DNA of 64,000 nt, taken from assembly GCA_024405415.1 (NCBI GenBank), contig JAKSOV010000002.1, forward strand, positions 1-64,000, written 5' to 3'. This stretch comes from Akkermansia sp. GTDB taxonomy: Bacteria; Verrucomicrobiota; Verrucomicrobiia; Verrucomicrobiales; Akkermansiaceae. Each line of letters starts with the position of its first letter. Position 1 is the stretch's first letter. The notes below the pieces were generated by a model that was not told where the DNA came from, ran no database searches, and saw only the letters and a list, made by a program, of their open reading frames with translations. Below are positions 32,789 to 41,035 of this stretch, piece after piece. The translations under genes were made by a program, and so were the position numbers.

Positions 32789-35038
32789 TTACATGTCCAG
32801 CATGTCACCGGCGAGCCCCTGCGCATCTTCAAAGTTGAGGATGAATAGCTCCCCGGTCTCCACCAGTCGGCCGTAGAAATAGGGCGTGTCGGAGTCGTAG
32901 TCCGAGGGGGAGATTTGCAGGGTGCGTGTCTCGGCATGCGTCCGGCGCTCGGCCAGCGCAAGGTCGCGCAGTCGTTGGTCCTCCGCATCGGCTGCGGAAA
33001 GCATGGACTCCGCATCGCTGCCCTCTGCGGCGGCGGACTCCTGCGCTTCGATAACGGTGGCTTCGGCGTCGGAGTAGTCCGTGATTTCCAGCTCCAGCTT
33101 CACCGCAAAGACGGGCTTCTCCAGCGCAGCGAGCGCATCGGGATCATCTGCCTCCAACCACTGAGCGACCTTGAGCTTTTGCAGACGGCGCAGGTAGTGT
33201 TCCGCGCGGTGCGGGTTGATGCGCGGTGTCACGTCCTCGTCCTTGAGCTTGCCGGTCCAGCTCTCGCCGATGTAGTCGTAGTCCAGCACGAGCGGGGCCT
33301 CTTGGTAATCCAGCGTGAGCCGGCGCACGGAAGAGATGGGGAAGTCCGCCAGCGAGCGGTTCTTCCACTTCTCGGCGCGCAGGGAGAGCAGGCGGGTAAA
33401 CTTGGGGCTGAGGCGGCAGACGGAGTCCGAACCCAGCTCGGCGCCGAACCAGGCAAGCTTGCCTGTAGCGGGGTTCTGCGCGCGAGAGACGGCAAAGGTG
33501 CGGGGGCGGCGATCCTTCACCAGCGGCAAATCCTGCCCGAAGATGGTGGCGCGCACAGCGCAGGGGTTGGGTTGCAGGAAAAGGAGATAGGTGGGGCGGT
33601 CCAGCCCGTAGAGCGCGCGCAGGGTGCGGATGTCTTCGCCGGGCAGGGCATCGGCCACGACTTCCTCCGCGGGGATGGAGGAGATAGATTTGAGGAAGTT
33701 GCGCACGGTAGCGTTCTCCGCTGTGCCGTGGCGGCGGCTCTGCTGCGGGGCGGAATAGAGCCATGTGTCCTCCACCTGATTGTCTGCATCGCCGGGGATG
33801 AGGCGCAGGCGCAGGGAGGCACCGTTCGCCGGCGAAACAAGGGCCACGCGGGAGATGTCCTTGGGGTCGATGTCCGCCAAACGCAGGGATCGCAGGGCAG
33901 GCAGCGTAAGGTCCAACTCGTCGGTGTAGATTGTGCTGCGGCTCATGCGAACCTGAGCGAGCGCTTTGTCAGGCAGCACGGGCAGTTCGGTGGCGGCGTT
34001 GAGCAGGGCTGCGTAGCTGCCCTTGCGGTGTACCTTGCGGGCTGCCTGCAGGGTGAAGACGACGGGGCGATTGTTGACGGTGGCGTAGCAGAGGCGCTGC
34101 TCGGCCTCAGCGTCCTCAAAGGCGGGGTAGAGGGTGATTTCCTGCGGCGTGTCGCTGCCTTCGCATTGCAGCTGAATGCGATACAGGGGGGCTGCGGGCA
34201 GAGTGATATCCGCTGCATCGTCGACACGAACGGCGGCGATATTCATGAGGTTTTGCACCAGCGTGTTCACTTTGTCTTCATCCGCCGCGGTGATGACGGG
34301 GGCGGTGATGGTCCAAGCGGCCTCGCTGCTGAGGCGGCGCAGATGCAGGGGCTTAGCGGATTCTTCTGCCGGAGTGATGGTAATATCCCGCAGGGAGTCG
34401 GGGTCGAAGAGCAGGGGATGCGGGTCGCGCAGGGCTTCCAGCCCGTCCTTGAAGAGCTTTTGGATATTGCCGCTGACGACGTGGATGCGCTTGTCGCGCC
34501 CGTAAAAGTCGGTGCGCAGGTAGGTGGTGGGGATGACGTCCTCTCCGTTGCCTGCGTCCGCGAGCCACGGGGAGGCATTGCCGAGAGTGTAGCGGGCCAC
34601 GGCGGTCAGTTCATCTTTGCCTTCGCCGTCCGGCACCTTGAGCGTGATGGTGACGGGATTAGTCTCCACGCCGTATTCGCGCATATTACGGCGCGTCGTT
34701 CTGTTGTTGGGCAGGGTTTCCAACACCTTGGCCTCTGCCGTGAAACGCAGAATCTCACGCACGGCGGCGGGGGACATGCGGTCGCGGAAGGGCTTGATAA
34801 TCCACCAATTGCCGGCATCATCGCGCTCACATTCAATGGTGTCGTGCAGGTCCGCGATGCGCATCCATGTCACGTCGTCCGGTCGGGCGGAGTTTTCGCG
34901 GCCGAAAAGCGGCATTCCTTCATCGAAATGATACCAGCCGGTGACGCGGGCCAGATTGCCGTCCGTGGCCAGAACGGCGCAGAGGCTGATGGCGCCCGCG
35001 GCCAGCAGGAACAGAACTATGGTGCGAAGAAGGCGCAT
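32789..35038 (-). CDS. DUF4340-domain protein of the Gld-like ABC system
   Basis: 749 residues with an N-terminal membrane helix (TIVLFLLAAGAISLCAVLATDG) and a large outside part. DUF4340 regions are seen at about 60-300 (DDVTWMRIADLHDTIECERDDAGNW-like segment) and again near 570-640, which suggests repeated beta domains. Such proteins are routinely encoded after GldA/GldF/GldG-type genes, and their role is unknown. It is the last gene of the operon, 21 bp after the GldG-like gene. The C-terminal third carries acidic low-complexity stretches. Confidence 0.85.
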   Translation of the reverse strand: MRLLRTIVLFLLAAGAISLCAVLATDGNLARVTGWYHFDEGMPLFGRENSARPDDVTWMRIADLHDTIECERDDAGNWWIIKPFRDRMSPAAVREILRFTAEAKVLETLPNNRTTRRNMREYGVETNPVTITLKVPDGEGKDELTAVARYTLGNASPWLADAGNGEDVIPTTYLRTDFYGRDKRIHVVSGNIQKLFKDGLEALRDPHPLLFDPDSLRDITITPAEESAKPLHLRRLSSEAAWTITAPVITAADEDKVNTLVQNLMNIAAVRVDDAADITLPAAPLYRIQLQCEGSDTPQEITLYPAFEDAEAEQRLCYATVNNRPVVFTLQAARKVHRKGSYAALLNAATELPVLPDKALAQVRMSRSTIYTDELDLTLPALRSLRLADIDPKDISRVALVSPANGASLRLRLIPGDADNQVEDTWLYSAPQQSRRHGTAENATVRNFLKSISSIPAEEVVADALPGEDIRTLRALYGLDRPTYLLFLQPNPCAVRATIFGQDLPLVKDRRPRTFAVSRAQNPATGKLAWFGAELGSDSVCRLSPKFTRLLSLRAEKWKNRSLADFPISSVRRLTLDYQEAPLVLDYDYIGESWTGKLKDEDVTPRINPHRAEHYLRRLQKLKVAQWLEADDPDALAALEKPVFAVKLELEITDYSDAEATVIEAQESAAAEGSDAESMLSAADAEDQRLRDLALAERRTHAETRTLQISPSDYDSDTPYFYGRLVETGELFILNFEDAQGLAGDMLDM

Positions 35039-35059
35039 GGCAGGGGTGGGTTGTCGGGC

Positions 35060-36583
35060 TTAGCGTCGGCGCATGTTCCAGAGCATGAAAGCCATGAGTA
35101 ACGCAAAACCGGGCATGATGAGCAGCGTGAGATATTCCACAGCGCGGCGGGTGTGGCGGTTGAGGTCAATCTTCATGGTGAGGTCCTGGCGGGCGCTCTT
35201 GCCGGCGTATTCGGGGCGGTGGCTCATCCAAGCCCAGAGGGTGTGCATGTAGTCGCGCTGCTCCGTGCGGGCGTTGTCCTCGCCGAGAATGTCCGTACTG
35301 CCGAGCACCACGAGAGTGGAGAGGTTGTTCGGGTCCTTGGGGTTGCCGCGGGTGACGGCAGCCTGAAGGCAGAGCGGGCCTGCGTAATCCTCCTGCGGGT
35401 TGAAGCTCGGCTCGAGCTCGCTGCGCGTTTCGCCGTAGTAGTCGGGCGTGGTCATGAGCAGCGGGTAGGCCGTGAGGCGGCGCAGAGCGGCCTCGTTCTC
35501 ATCACCGTGTTCAAGGGTGAGCGACATGCACTGGCCGTCCACGTGCGTGGAGCCGTTCCAGAAGCTCTTGGTGCAGTTGAGGCCCTTGGGGAAGACGGCC
35601 GAGATATCGTAGTAGGCACGTTTGCGGTCGCGCAGCAGCACGCGGTCGCTGTTGGGGCGCACACCTTGCTCGCGCAGGAAGCGGTAAAGGCGCGGCAGTT
35701 TCTCATTGGCGGGGTTGAGGGCCACGAAGAGGGCGTGGCGTCCGTCGCGTTCCCAGAATTCGCGGACGGTGCCCATCTCCTCCTCCGTGAAGTCGGTGGC
35801 GGGGGAGATGATGATGAGGCCCTCGGCATCCTCGGGCAGCAGCGCGCCGTCGGCAATATTGGCCCAGGCCAGCTGAATATTCAGCGAGGTGGTGATGCGG
35901 CCGATGGACTCCAGCAGGCTCTGGTCGTCTCGGGAGACGCCGCCCTTGCCCTCCACGACGTACATGCGGCGCATGTCGCCTTCAATGGCTTCCGTCAGCG
36001 CGCCGCAGACGACTTCGTCCATCATGAGCGCCACGGCGCGGCGGCTTTCATCCGGCAGCGTTTCGTATTTGACGAAGGATGTGCCGGGGCGCATGCGCAC
36101 GTGCTTGCGGTCGCTTTGGCTCTCTTCAAAGGTGTTGAGGGCTATGTTGGGGTTCTCGCGTGCGTCGACGACGCAGAGGTTCTGGTTGAAGTCCACGCCG
36201 TAAATCTGCGAGATTTCGCGGGCTCGGTTGGGTTGGCGCATGGGGTCGAAGCACTCCACCTCGATTTTGCCTTTGCCGTAGCGGGCGTATTCCTCCAACA
36301 GGGAGCGCATGCGGGAGTAGTTGGGCGTGCTGCGCTTGAAGGCGAAGATGATGCGCACGGGGGTGCGGCGCTGCTGCATGCGCTCGGATTGCAGGACGTG
36401 GACGGTGCGCTCGGAGATGGTGTAGCGCTGCTCTTCGGTCAGGTCGTGGCGAGCGTATTCGTGGCAGCCGATATAGTTGCAGGCGATGACGATGACGGCC
36501 AGCAGGATGAGGTTGACCCAGGCGAGAGGCTTGCCTTTGATGCGGCGCGCCTCGGGGTGTCCCTTGTAGGTGTTCTTACTCAT
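35060..36583 (-). CDS. GldG-like ABC transporter auxiliary protein
   Basis: 507 residues with a membrane helix at each end (WVNLILLAVIVIACNYIG near 22-39 and LTLLIMPGFALLMAFML near the C-terminus). The soluble middle has the GldG/ABC_transp_aux pattern: LTEEQRYTISERTVHVLQ, RSLLEEYARYGKGKIEVECFDP and AEGLIIISPATDFTEEEM. In gliding bacteria GldG is a membrane component of the GldA-GldF-GldG ABC complex; in non-gliders the same set has an unassigned envelope role. It follows the permease gene by 19 bp. Confidence 0.88.
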   Translation of the reverse strand: MSKNTYKGHPEARRIKGKPLAWVNLILLAVIVIACNYIGCHEYARHDLTEEQRYTISERTVHVLQSERMQQRRTPVRIIFAFKRSTPNYSRMRSLLEEYARYGKGKIEVECFDPMRQPNRAREISQIYGVDFNQNLCVVDARENPNIALNTFEESQSDRKHVRMRPGTSFVKYETLPDESRRAVALMMDEVVCGALTEAIEGDMRRMYVVEGKGGVSRDDQSLLESIGRITTSLNIQLAWANIADGALLPEDAEGLIIISPATDFTEEEMGTVREFWERDGRHALFVALNPANEKLPRLYRFLREQGVRPNSDRVLLRDRKRAYYDISAVFPKGLNCTKSFWNGSTHVDGQCMSLTLEHGDENEAALRRLTAYPLLMTTPDYYGETRSELEPSFNPQEDYAGPLCLQAAVTRGNPKDPNNLSTLVVLGSTDILGEDNARTEQRDYMHTLWAWMSHRPEYAGKSARQDLTMKIDLNRHTRRAVEYLTLLIMPGFALLMAFMLWNMRRR

Positions 36584-36602
36584 GGGGGAATGGGAGGAGG
36601 GG

Positions 36603-37427
36603 TTAGCGGTGCCAGCGGCGGTAGTCTACGATACGCACGGTGAGCGCGAGGGTAAAGACGGCCATGGAGAGGTAGAGCACGGCGGGACGCGTGTCCACCA
36701 GCCCGCGGGAGAAGGCGCTGATTTGCTCGCTGCAGGAGAGATAGTGGAAGGCGGGCGCCGCGGGGAACTCTCCCCACAGCTCTGTGGCTCGCCCCATGAA
36801 GTAGTACATAATCATGAAGCAGATGCAGATGATGCCGGCGATAATCTGGCTGCGCGTGAGCGAGGAACAGAGGATGCCCAGCGCGATGAAGAAGGTGCCG
36901 GAGAGCCCGAGGATGGTGATGGGGCCGAACCAGTCCGCCGGGTGGTATTCGATGATGCCCTCGGGCGCGATGCCGTAGCGCAGCTGGGTGTACCAGTTAC
37001 CCAGCTCGCTCATGGTGGGGTAGAGCAGCAACGGCAGCCAGAGCACGATGTAGAAGAGCAGGGCGGCAAAGTATTTACCGAGAACGATTTGCGTGGTGGT
37101 AACAGGGGCGGTGAGCAGCCCCTCCATGGTGCCGAGGCGCTCTTCCTCCGCCATGGAGCGCATGGTGATGAGCGGGAAGATGAAGATGAAGTAGAACCAG
37201 AAGTTGATGTTGTTGAGCAGGTAGTACATCACGCCTTCGCCGCTGGCTTTGCTCATGGTCTGGATGACCGCCTGCAGCCAGAAGCCCTGCAGGGCCATGG
37301 TGCAGGCGAGAATCACCCAGCCGAAGGGGGTGAGCAGGTAGCTGCGCAGCTCCTTGGCGAAGATGGTGCGCAGCGTGGCGAGCCAGTTGCGCGTGCGCTT
37401 GATGGGTTGAGGTTTGCTTTCTGCCAT
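36603..37427 (-). CDS. ABC-2 type permease (GldF-like)
   Basis: 274 residues with six hydrophobic segments. The N-terminal soluble start LRTIFAKELRSYLLTPFGWVI is typical of GldF-like permeases, as are MAEEERLGTMEGLLTAPVTTTQIVLGKY and VLGKYFAALLFYIVLWLPLLLY. It partners with the ATPase encoded 47 bp upstream. The transported substrate is not known for this type. A TATATATACTAATATA stretch lies in the 47-bp gap, which may contain an internal promoter. Confidence 0.9.
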   Translation of the reverse strand: MAESKPQPIKRTRNWLATLRTIFAKELRSYLLTPFGWVILACTMALQGFWLQAVIQTMSKASGEGVMYYLLNNINFWFYFIFIFPLITMRSMAEEERLGTMEGLLTAPVTTTQIVLGKYFAALLFYIVLWLPLLLYPTMSELGNWYTQLRYGIAPEGIIEYHPADWFGPITILGLSGTFFIALGILCSSLTRSQIIAGIICICFMIMYYFMGRATELWGEFPAAPAFHYLSCSEQISAFSRGLVDTRPAVLYLSMAVFTLALTVRIVDYRRWHR

Positions 37428-37474
37428 GGTGCGGAAGAATGAAAGGGCTTATATATACTAATATAGGTAAGGGG

Positions 37475-38419
37475 TCAGTCTCGGCGGGTCATCTCGACGA
37501 ACACGTCCTCAAGACTCGGGATGTGGCGGTAGATGTGGCGCATGGGATAGCCGTGGGCGGCAATGACGGCCGCGGCTTTCTCTCGTGTGTCGGTGCCGGG
37601 TTCGGCGCGCACGATGAGGCGCTGCCAGCCGCCGGGCAGGGTGCCTTCGACAATGACCTTCTTGACGGGAGCAAAGGCCTCCAGCTCCTGCACGACGGGC
37701 TCCAGCTCGCCCTTGTATTCGATGGAGACGCGGCCGGCGGCGCGCAGTCCGCGGGTGAGGTTAGCCGGGGTGTCGGCGGCCTTGATGTCGCCTTGGTCGA
37801 TGATGATTACCTTGCCGCAAATCATCTCGACTTCGCTGAGGATGTGTGTGGAGAGGATGACGGTGTGGTGCTCGGCCAGAGAGCGAATCAGCTCACGGAT
37901 TTGGCGAATTTGGTTGGGGTCCAGGCCGTTGGTCGGCTCATCGAGGATGAGCAGATCAGGCTCGCCGAGCAGGGCGTCGGCCAGGCCGCAGCGCTGGCGG
38001 TAGCCCTTGGAGAGGGTTGAAATCATGTGGCGGTGGCGTTCCTCCAGCCCGCAAAGTTCCATGGCGCGGCCGATTTGCTGCCGCACGGACTTGCCGCAGA
38101 TGCCTTTGAGGCGCGCGCGGTACTCCAGGTACTCGTACACGCGCATGTCTTCATACAGCGGCACGTTCTCGGGCATGTAGCCCATGTGGCGGCGAGCTTC
38201 CAGCGGGTTGTCAATGATGTCGTAGCCTGCAATACAGGCTGTGCCGGCCGTGGGGGGCAGGTAGCCCGTGAGCATTTTCATGGTCGTGGTCTTGCCCGCG
38301 CCGTTCGGCCCGAGAAAGCCGACGATTTCTCCTTTCTCGATGGTAAAGGAGGCGTCTTTCACCGCGGTGAAACGACCGAATGCTTTGTGCAGATGCTCAG
38401 CGACTACCATACTACTCAT
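37475..38419 (-). CDS. ABC transporter ATP-binding protein (GldA-like)
   Basis: 314 residues from the ATG at 38419; another ATG at 38410 is possible. Walker A is GPNGAGKTTT, the signature LSKGYRQRCGLADALLG, and Walker B LLILDEPTNGLD. The C-terminal extension beyond about residue 220 is normal for GldA/CcmA-type ATPases. It drives the permease and the GldG and DUF4340 proteins encoded downstream. The promoter TTGAAA-17-TAGAAT ends 11 nt before the ATG. Confidence 0.93.
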   Translation of the reverse strand: MSSMVVAEHLHKAFGRFTAVKDASFTIEKGEIVGFLGPNGAGKTTTMKMLTGYLPPTAGTACIAGYDIIDNPLEARRHMGYMPENVPLYEDMRVYEYLEYRARLKGICGKSVRQQIGRAMELCGLEERHRHMISTLSKGYRQRCGLADALLGEPDLLILDEPTNGLDPNQIRQIRELIRSLAEHHTVILSTHILSEVEMICGKVIIIDQGDIKAADTPANLTRGLRAAGRVSIEYKGELEPVVQELEAFAPVKKVIVEGTLPGGWQRLIVRAEPGTDTREKAAAVIAAHGYPMRHIYRHIPSLEDVFVEMTRRD

Positions 38420-38430
38420 ACGCGCCCGCC

Positions 38431-38459
38431 ATTCTAGCAACGCCTTCGTCGCGTTTCAA
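38431..38459 (-). promoter_or_regulatory. promoter of the Gld-like operon
   Basis: On the minus strand TTGAAA (38459-38454), a 17-bp spacer, TAGAAT (38436-38431). Confidence 0.7.
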
Positions 38460-38567
38460 GCTCATTCTCCGTGTGTGCGTCTTTTTGCCGCAGCAGGGGA
38501 TTATCCGTCCCCGCATCACGCCCCTTAGGAGTGGCGGTATTCCCGATATTTACAACTACGCATAATA

Positions 38568-38666
38568 TATGTAATGCAAAATCCGCTTTAGCGGATCTTT
38601 GCATTACATACCGCGGATTGAGAGCCGCCAGGAAAAAATCCGCGCAAGCGGATCTTTGCATTACAT
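38568..38666. repeat. long palindrome plus partial direct copy
   Basis: ATGTAATGCAAA, ATCCGC, loop TTTA, GCGGAT, then CTTTGCATTACAT form an almost perfect palindrome (38568-38610; one extra base on the right). From 38638 the sequence ATCCGC-GCAA-GCGGAT followed by CTTTGCATTACAT repeats the right half with a different loop. Confidence 0.7.
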
Positions 38667-38740
38667 TTTGTGAAATACGCCACGCTGCGACAATGGGCAC
38701 ACTTAAACGGCATTGCGTAAATCGCCTTCACGAAAACCAC

Positions 38741-38855
38741 GCGAGAATCGCACGGAGCGAATGCCGCGGGTATTTGTACGGCAATTTTTGATTCTCGCGA
38801 GAATCGCACGGAGTCATTCACCCGTACAGTTGCACACCGATTTTCGATTCTCGCG
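38741..38855. repeat. two tandem units bounded by inverted repeats
   Basis: Each unit of about 58 bp starts GCGAGAATCGCACGGAG and ends GATTCTCGC. Where the two meet there is the palindrome GATTCTCGCGAGAATC (38790-38805). The units differ in the middle apart from a shared GTAC(A/G). Confidence 0.7.
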
Positions 38856-39055
38856 CATCAAAAAAATCCCGCAACAAGATGGTAAGCGGTGGGCTTTTGG
38901 TGCCGACGACCGACCAAGGTGCTGCAGGATGTTTCGCAGATGCCGCATGCGTTGCCGATTCGCCGCGCAGGCGCTACGCATGGAGCGGCTTGCGCCGCCG
39001 CTCCACGGGTGCTGCGCATTCAATATACAAACAGCCGGGCCTCTCGTCAAGCCCC

Positions 39056-39112
39056 TTCGGACTTCTTCCTTCGGACTTGAACTTGACGGTGCAGGGGCCT
39101 ATATGGTAGAAA
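39056..39112 (+). promoter_or_regulatory. promoter with 14-bp direct repeats, transglutaminase-like gene
   Basis: TTCGGACTTC at 39056-39065 and TTCGGACTT at 39070-39078 are spaced 14 bp. Then come TTGACG (39083-39088), an 18-bp spacer and TAGAAA (39107-39112), 7 nt before the ATG at 39120. The same repeat pair with the same spacing precedes the osmC-like gene. Confidence 0.62.
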
Positions 39113-39119
39113 ATTCAGC

Positions 39120-40058
39120 ATGGCACCCCTGCTCTCCTCCATGCTGCTGCTTTTATGCGCCCTGCCCTTGGCGGCGGCGGAATTTCCGTGGTCGCAGGGG
39201 GTGCCGGCGGCCTTGGTGCAGGAGGCTGTGCAGCCTGACCGCGTGGCGCAGGAAGAGGCCTGTGATTGGCGGCCTGTCCTGACGCCTATCGCTGAGGCAC
39301 TTGTGAAGGACTGCGGCAGCGCCCGCGAGGCGGTGTTGGCCTTGGCGGGTGGCTTGCCCGAGGCGACGGGGGTACACTATTCCATTGAGCGCAGCAAGCC
39401 GGCCATGAATGTGCTCGAGGCTCTGGCAGAGCGCAAGGTGTCCTGCACGGGCCAGAGTATCCTGCTGGTTTGTGCGCTGCGTTCGGTGGGTATTCCGGCC
39501 CGCATGGTCGGGGTGCTGACGTGGAACCACATTCGCGGTAATCACTCATGGGCGGAGGCGTGGTTCGAGGGGGCGTGGCACATGATTGAGTACGCGGAGC
39601 ATGATTTTAATACGCCGTGGGTGATGGAGAATATAGGCATGCTCGACCCGCAGTCCCCGCAACAGCGCATTCAGGCGCTGACACCTGTGGGGACGGAGGT
39701 GTTTCTGCCGGCCTACGCGATGGATGAACGCTGCTTACCTGCAGAGGATGTTTCCGCTCGCTATGCCGAGCTGGCTCGGGATTGGTACGCACGCGCAGGC
39801 GCGGTGGCTGATCAGCAGCGTCTGATGGTGGACTGCGAAACGCGCCCGAGTGAGCCCTTGCCCGTGCGCGTGGAGACGGAGGACGAACAGCTTGTTTCGC
39901 AGGATTTTTTGCCCACGGAGCAGGATGACGTGCGTCGATTCGCACGCCTTGCCTTGCCGCGTTCGGGCCGCTTCTTTCTTCGCGTCGGCGCTTCTGCCGA
40001 GAGGCTCCCCCTGAAGGCGAGCCCTGCCCCCGTGCAGATTCTTCGCCTTTCTCTGTGA
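39120..40058 (+). CDS. exported transglutaminase-like protein
   Basis: 312 residues with a signal peptide (MAPLLSSMLLLLCALPLAAA). The transglutaminase core is visible: SCTGQSILLVCALRSVGIPARMVGV with the catalytic Cys (about 107), then GNHSWAEAWFEGAWHMIE with the His. The acidic third residue is probably in the following AEHDFN. These bacterial proteins are usually papain-fold hydrolases or cross-linkers in the envelope; the substrate is unknown. The C-terminal part (about 225-312) is a separate beta-like domain. An upstream direct-repeat promoter is shared with the osmC-like gene. Confidence 0.88.
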   Translation: MAPLLSSMLLLLCALPLAAAEFPWSQGVPAALVQEAVQPDRVAQEEACDWRPVLTPIAEALVKDCGSAREAVLALAGGLPEATGVHYSIERSKPAMNVLEALAERKVSCTGQSILLVCALRSVGIPARMVGVLTWNHIRGNHSWAEAWFEGAWHMIEYAEHDFNTPWVMENIGMLDPQSPQQRIQALTPVGTEVFLPAYAMDERCLPAEDVSARYAELARDWYARAGAVADQQRLMVDCETRPSEPLPVRVETEDEQLVSQDFLPTEQDDVRRFARLALPRSGRFFLRVGASAERLPLKASPAPVQILRLSL

Positions 40059-40070
40059 CATTTTCGCGTT

Positions 40071-40127
40071 TTCGGACTTCTGAATTCGGACTTCTCCCTT
40101 GACTCATCACGCGGCGGCGCGTAGGAT
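40071..40127 (+). promoter_or_regulatory. promoter with 14-bp direct repeats, osmC-like gene
   Basis: TTCGGACTTC at 40071-40080 and again at 40085-40094, then TTGACT (40099-40104), a 17-bp spacer and TAGGAT (40122-40127), 9 nt before the ATG at 40137. Confidence 0.68.
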
Positions 40128-40136
40128 AGCAGCATT

Positions 40137-40547
40137 ATGGCAGTTCAATGTAAGATGACCTATCAAGGCGGTCTGCACACCGAGTTGCAGCACGGTCCCT
40201 CGGGCGCTACCGTTTGCACCGATGCCCCCGTGGATAATCACGGCAAAGGAGAATCCTTTTCCCCGACGGACCTGATGTGCTCCGCCATGGCCGGCTGCAT
40301 GGCCACCATCATGGGCATTTATGCCGAGGAGCACGGCGTGGACATCACGGGTTTCACCATCACGGTGAGCAAGGTGATGAACGCGAATCCCCGCCGCATT
40401 GCCCGCATTGAGACGGAAATCACCGTCCCCCTGCCCGCCGATACTCCGCACAAGGAGGCCCTCATCCAATGCGCACTCGGCAGCCCTGCCATGCGAAGCC
40501 TGCACCCTGACATCGAGGTGCCGATTACCTGGAACTGGGTCGGCTGA
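40137..40547 (+). CDS. OsmC family protein
   Basis: 136 residues, the usual OsmC/Ohr size. The first cysteine lies in SAMAGCMATIMGIYAEEHG after the typical GESFSPTDLM loop, and the second in ALIQCALGSPAMRSL, so the peroxidatic and resolving pair of thiol peroxidases seems present. Members reduce organic hydroperoxides. The start is fixed by the promoter that ends 9 nt before the ATG, and a leaderless mRNA is predicted. Confidence 0.92.
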   Translation: MAVQCKMTYQGGLHTELQHGPSGATVCTDAPVDNHGKGESFSPTDLMCSAMAGCMATIMGIYAEEHGVDITGFTITVSKVMNANPRRIARIETEITVPLPADTPHKEALIQCALGSPAMRSLHPDIEVPITWNWVG

Positions 40548-40567
40548 GGCCGACATCTGAAGAAGGG

Positions 40568-41035
40568 ATGAAACGTCTGCACTATATCTACGCCTCCGCG
40601 CCTCTGGCGCTGGCGCTCAACAACGTGCCGCTGCTGCTCAGCGGGGCGTGTCAGCTCGCAGCCGCCGCTGCGCTGGCGCTGGGCTTGTGGGCTGTCGTGT
40701 GGATGCGTCTCTATACCAACCGCAAACTGCGCCCGGAGTTCTCCCTGCTCACCGTGTTGCCGCAGTCCGTCTTCTATGGTCTGCGCGCCCTGCAGGAGCA
40801 ATCTCCGGAGGCCGCAGCGCCCTTTGCGGCACCGTTCTGGTCCAACCTCTACTTCTTTCTGTGGTGCGCCGCCGCTTTCGTCGCGTTGCGCGCCCTGTTT
40901 GCCTCGCCTTCGGAGGAGAAGCTCCCCGCTAAGAGGGACCCGCTCTTCCTTTTCATGGCCATCCTGACCGTTGCTTTCTGTTTCGCCTCATGGGCGGGGT
41001 CAGTTACTTCTCTCTTTCCTCTCTCCACAACATGA
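40568..41035 (+). CDS. membrane protein of unknown function
   Basis: 155 residues with about four hydrophobic segments (ALALNNVPLLL, AAAALALGLWAVVWM, NLYFFLWCAAAFVALRALF, LFLFMAILTVAFCFASWAG). It starts 20 bp after the osmC-like gene and overlaps the next gene by 4 bp (ATGA), so the three may form one transcript. No family is recognised. Confidence 0.72.
   Translation: MKRLHYIYASAPLALALNNVPLLLSGACQLAAAAALALGLWAVVWMRLYTNRKLRPEFSLLTVLPQSVFYGLRALQEQSPEAAAPFAAPFWSNLYFFLWCAAAFVALRALFASPSEEKLPAKRDPLFLFMAILTVAFCFASWAGSVTSLFPLSTT

Larger units (their letters stand above)
38420..39119. other. 700-bp non-coding stretch with several inverted repeats
   Basis: No credible gene is seen on either strand. 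It holds the operon promoter at its left edge, a long palindrome with a half copy (38568-38666), two tandem inverted-repeat units (38741-38855) and the promoter with direct repeats of the next gene (39056-39112). The rest (about 38860-39040) shows nothing I recognise. Confidence 0.6.
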
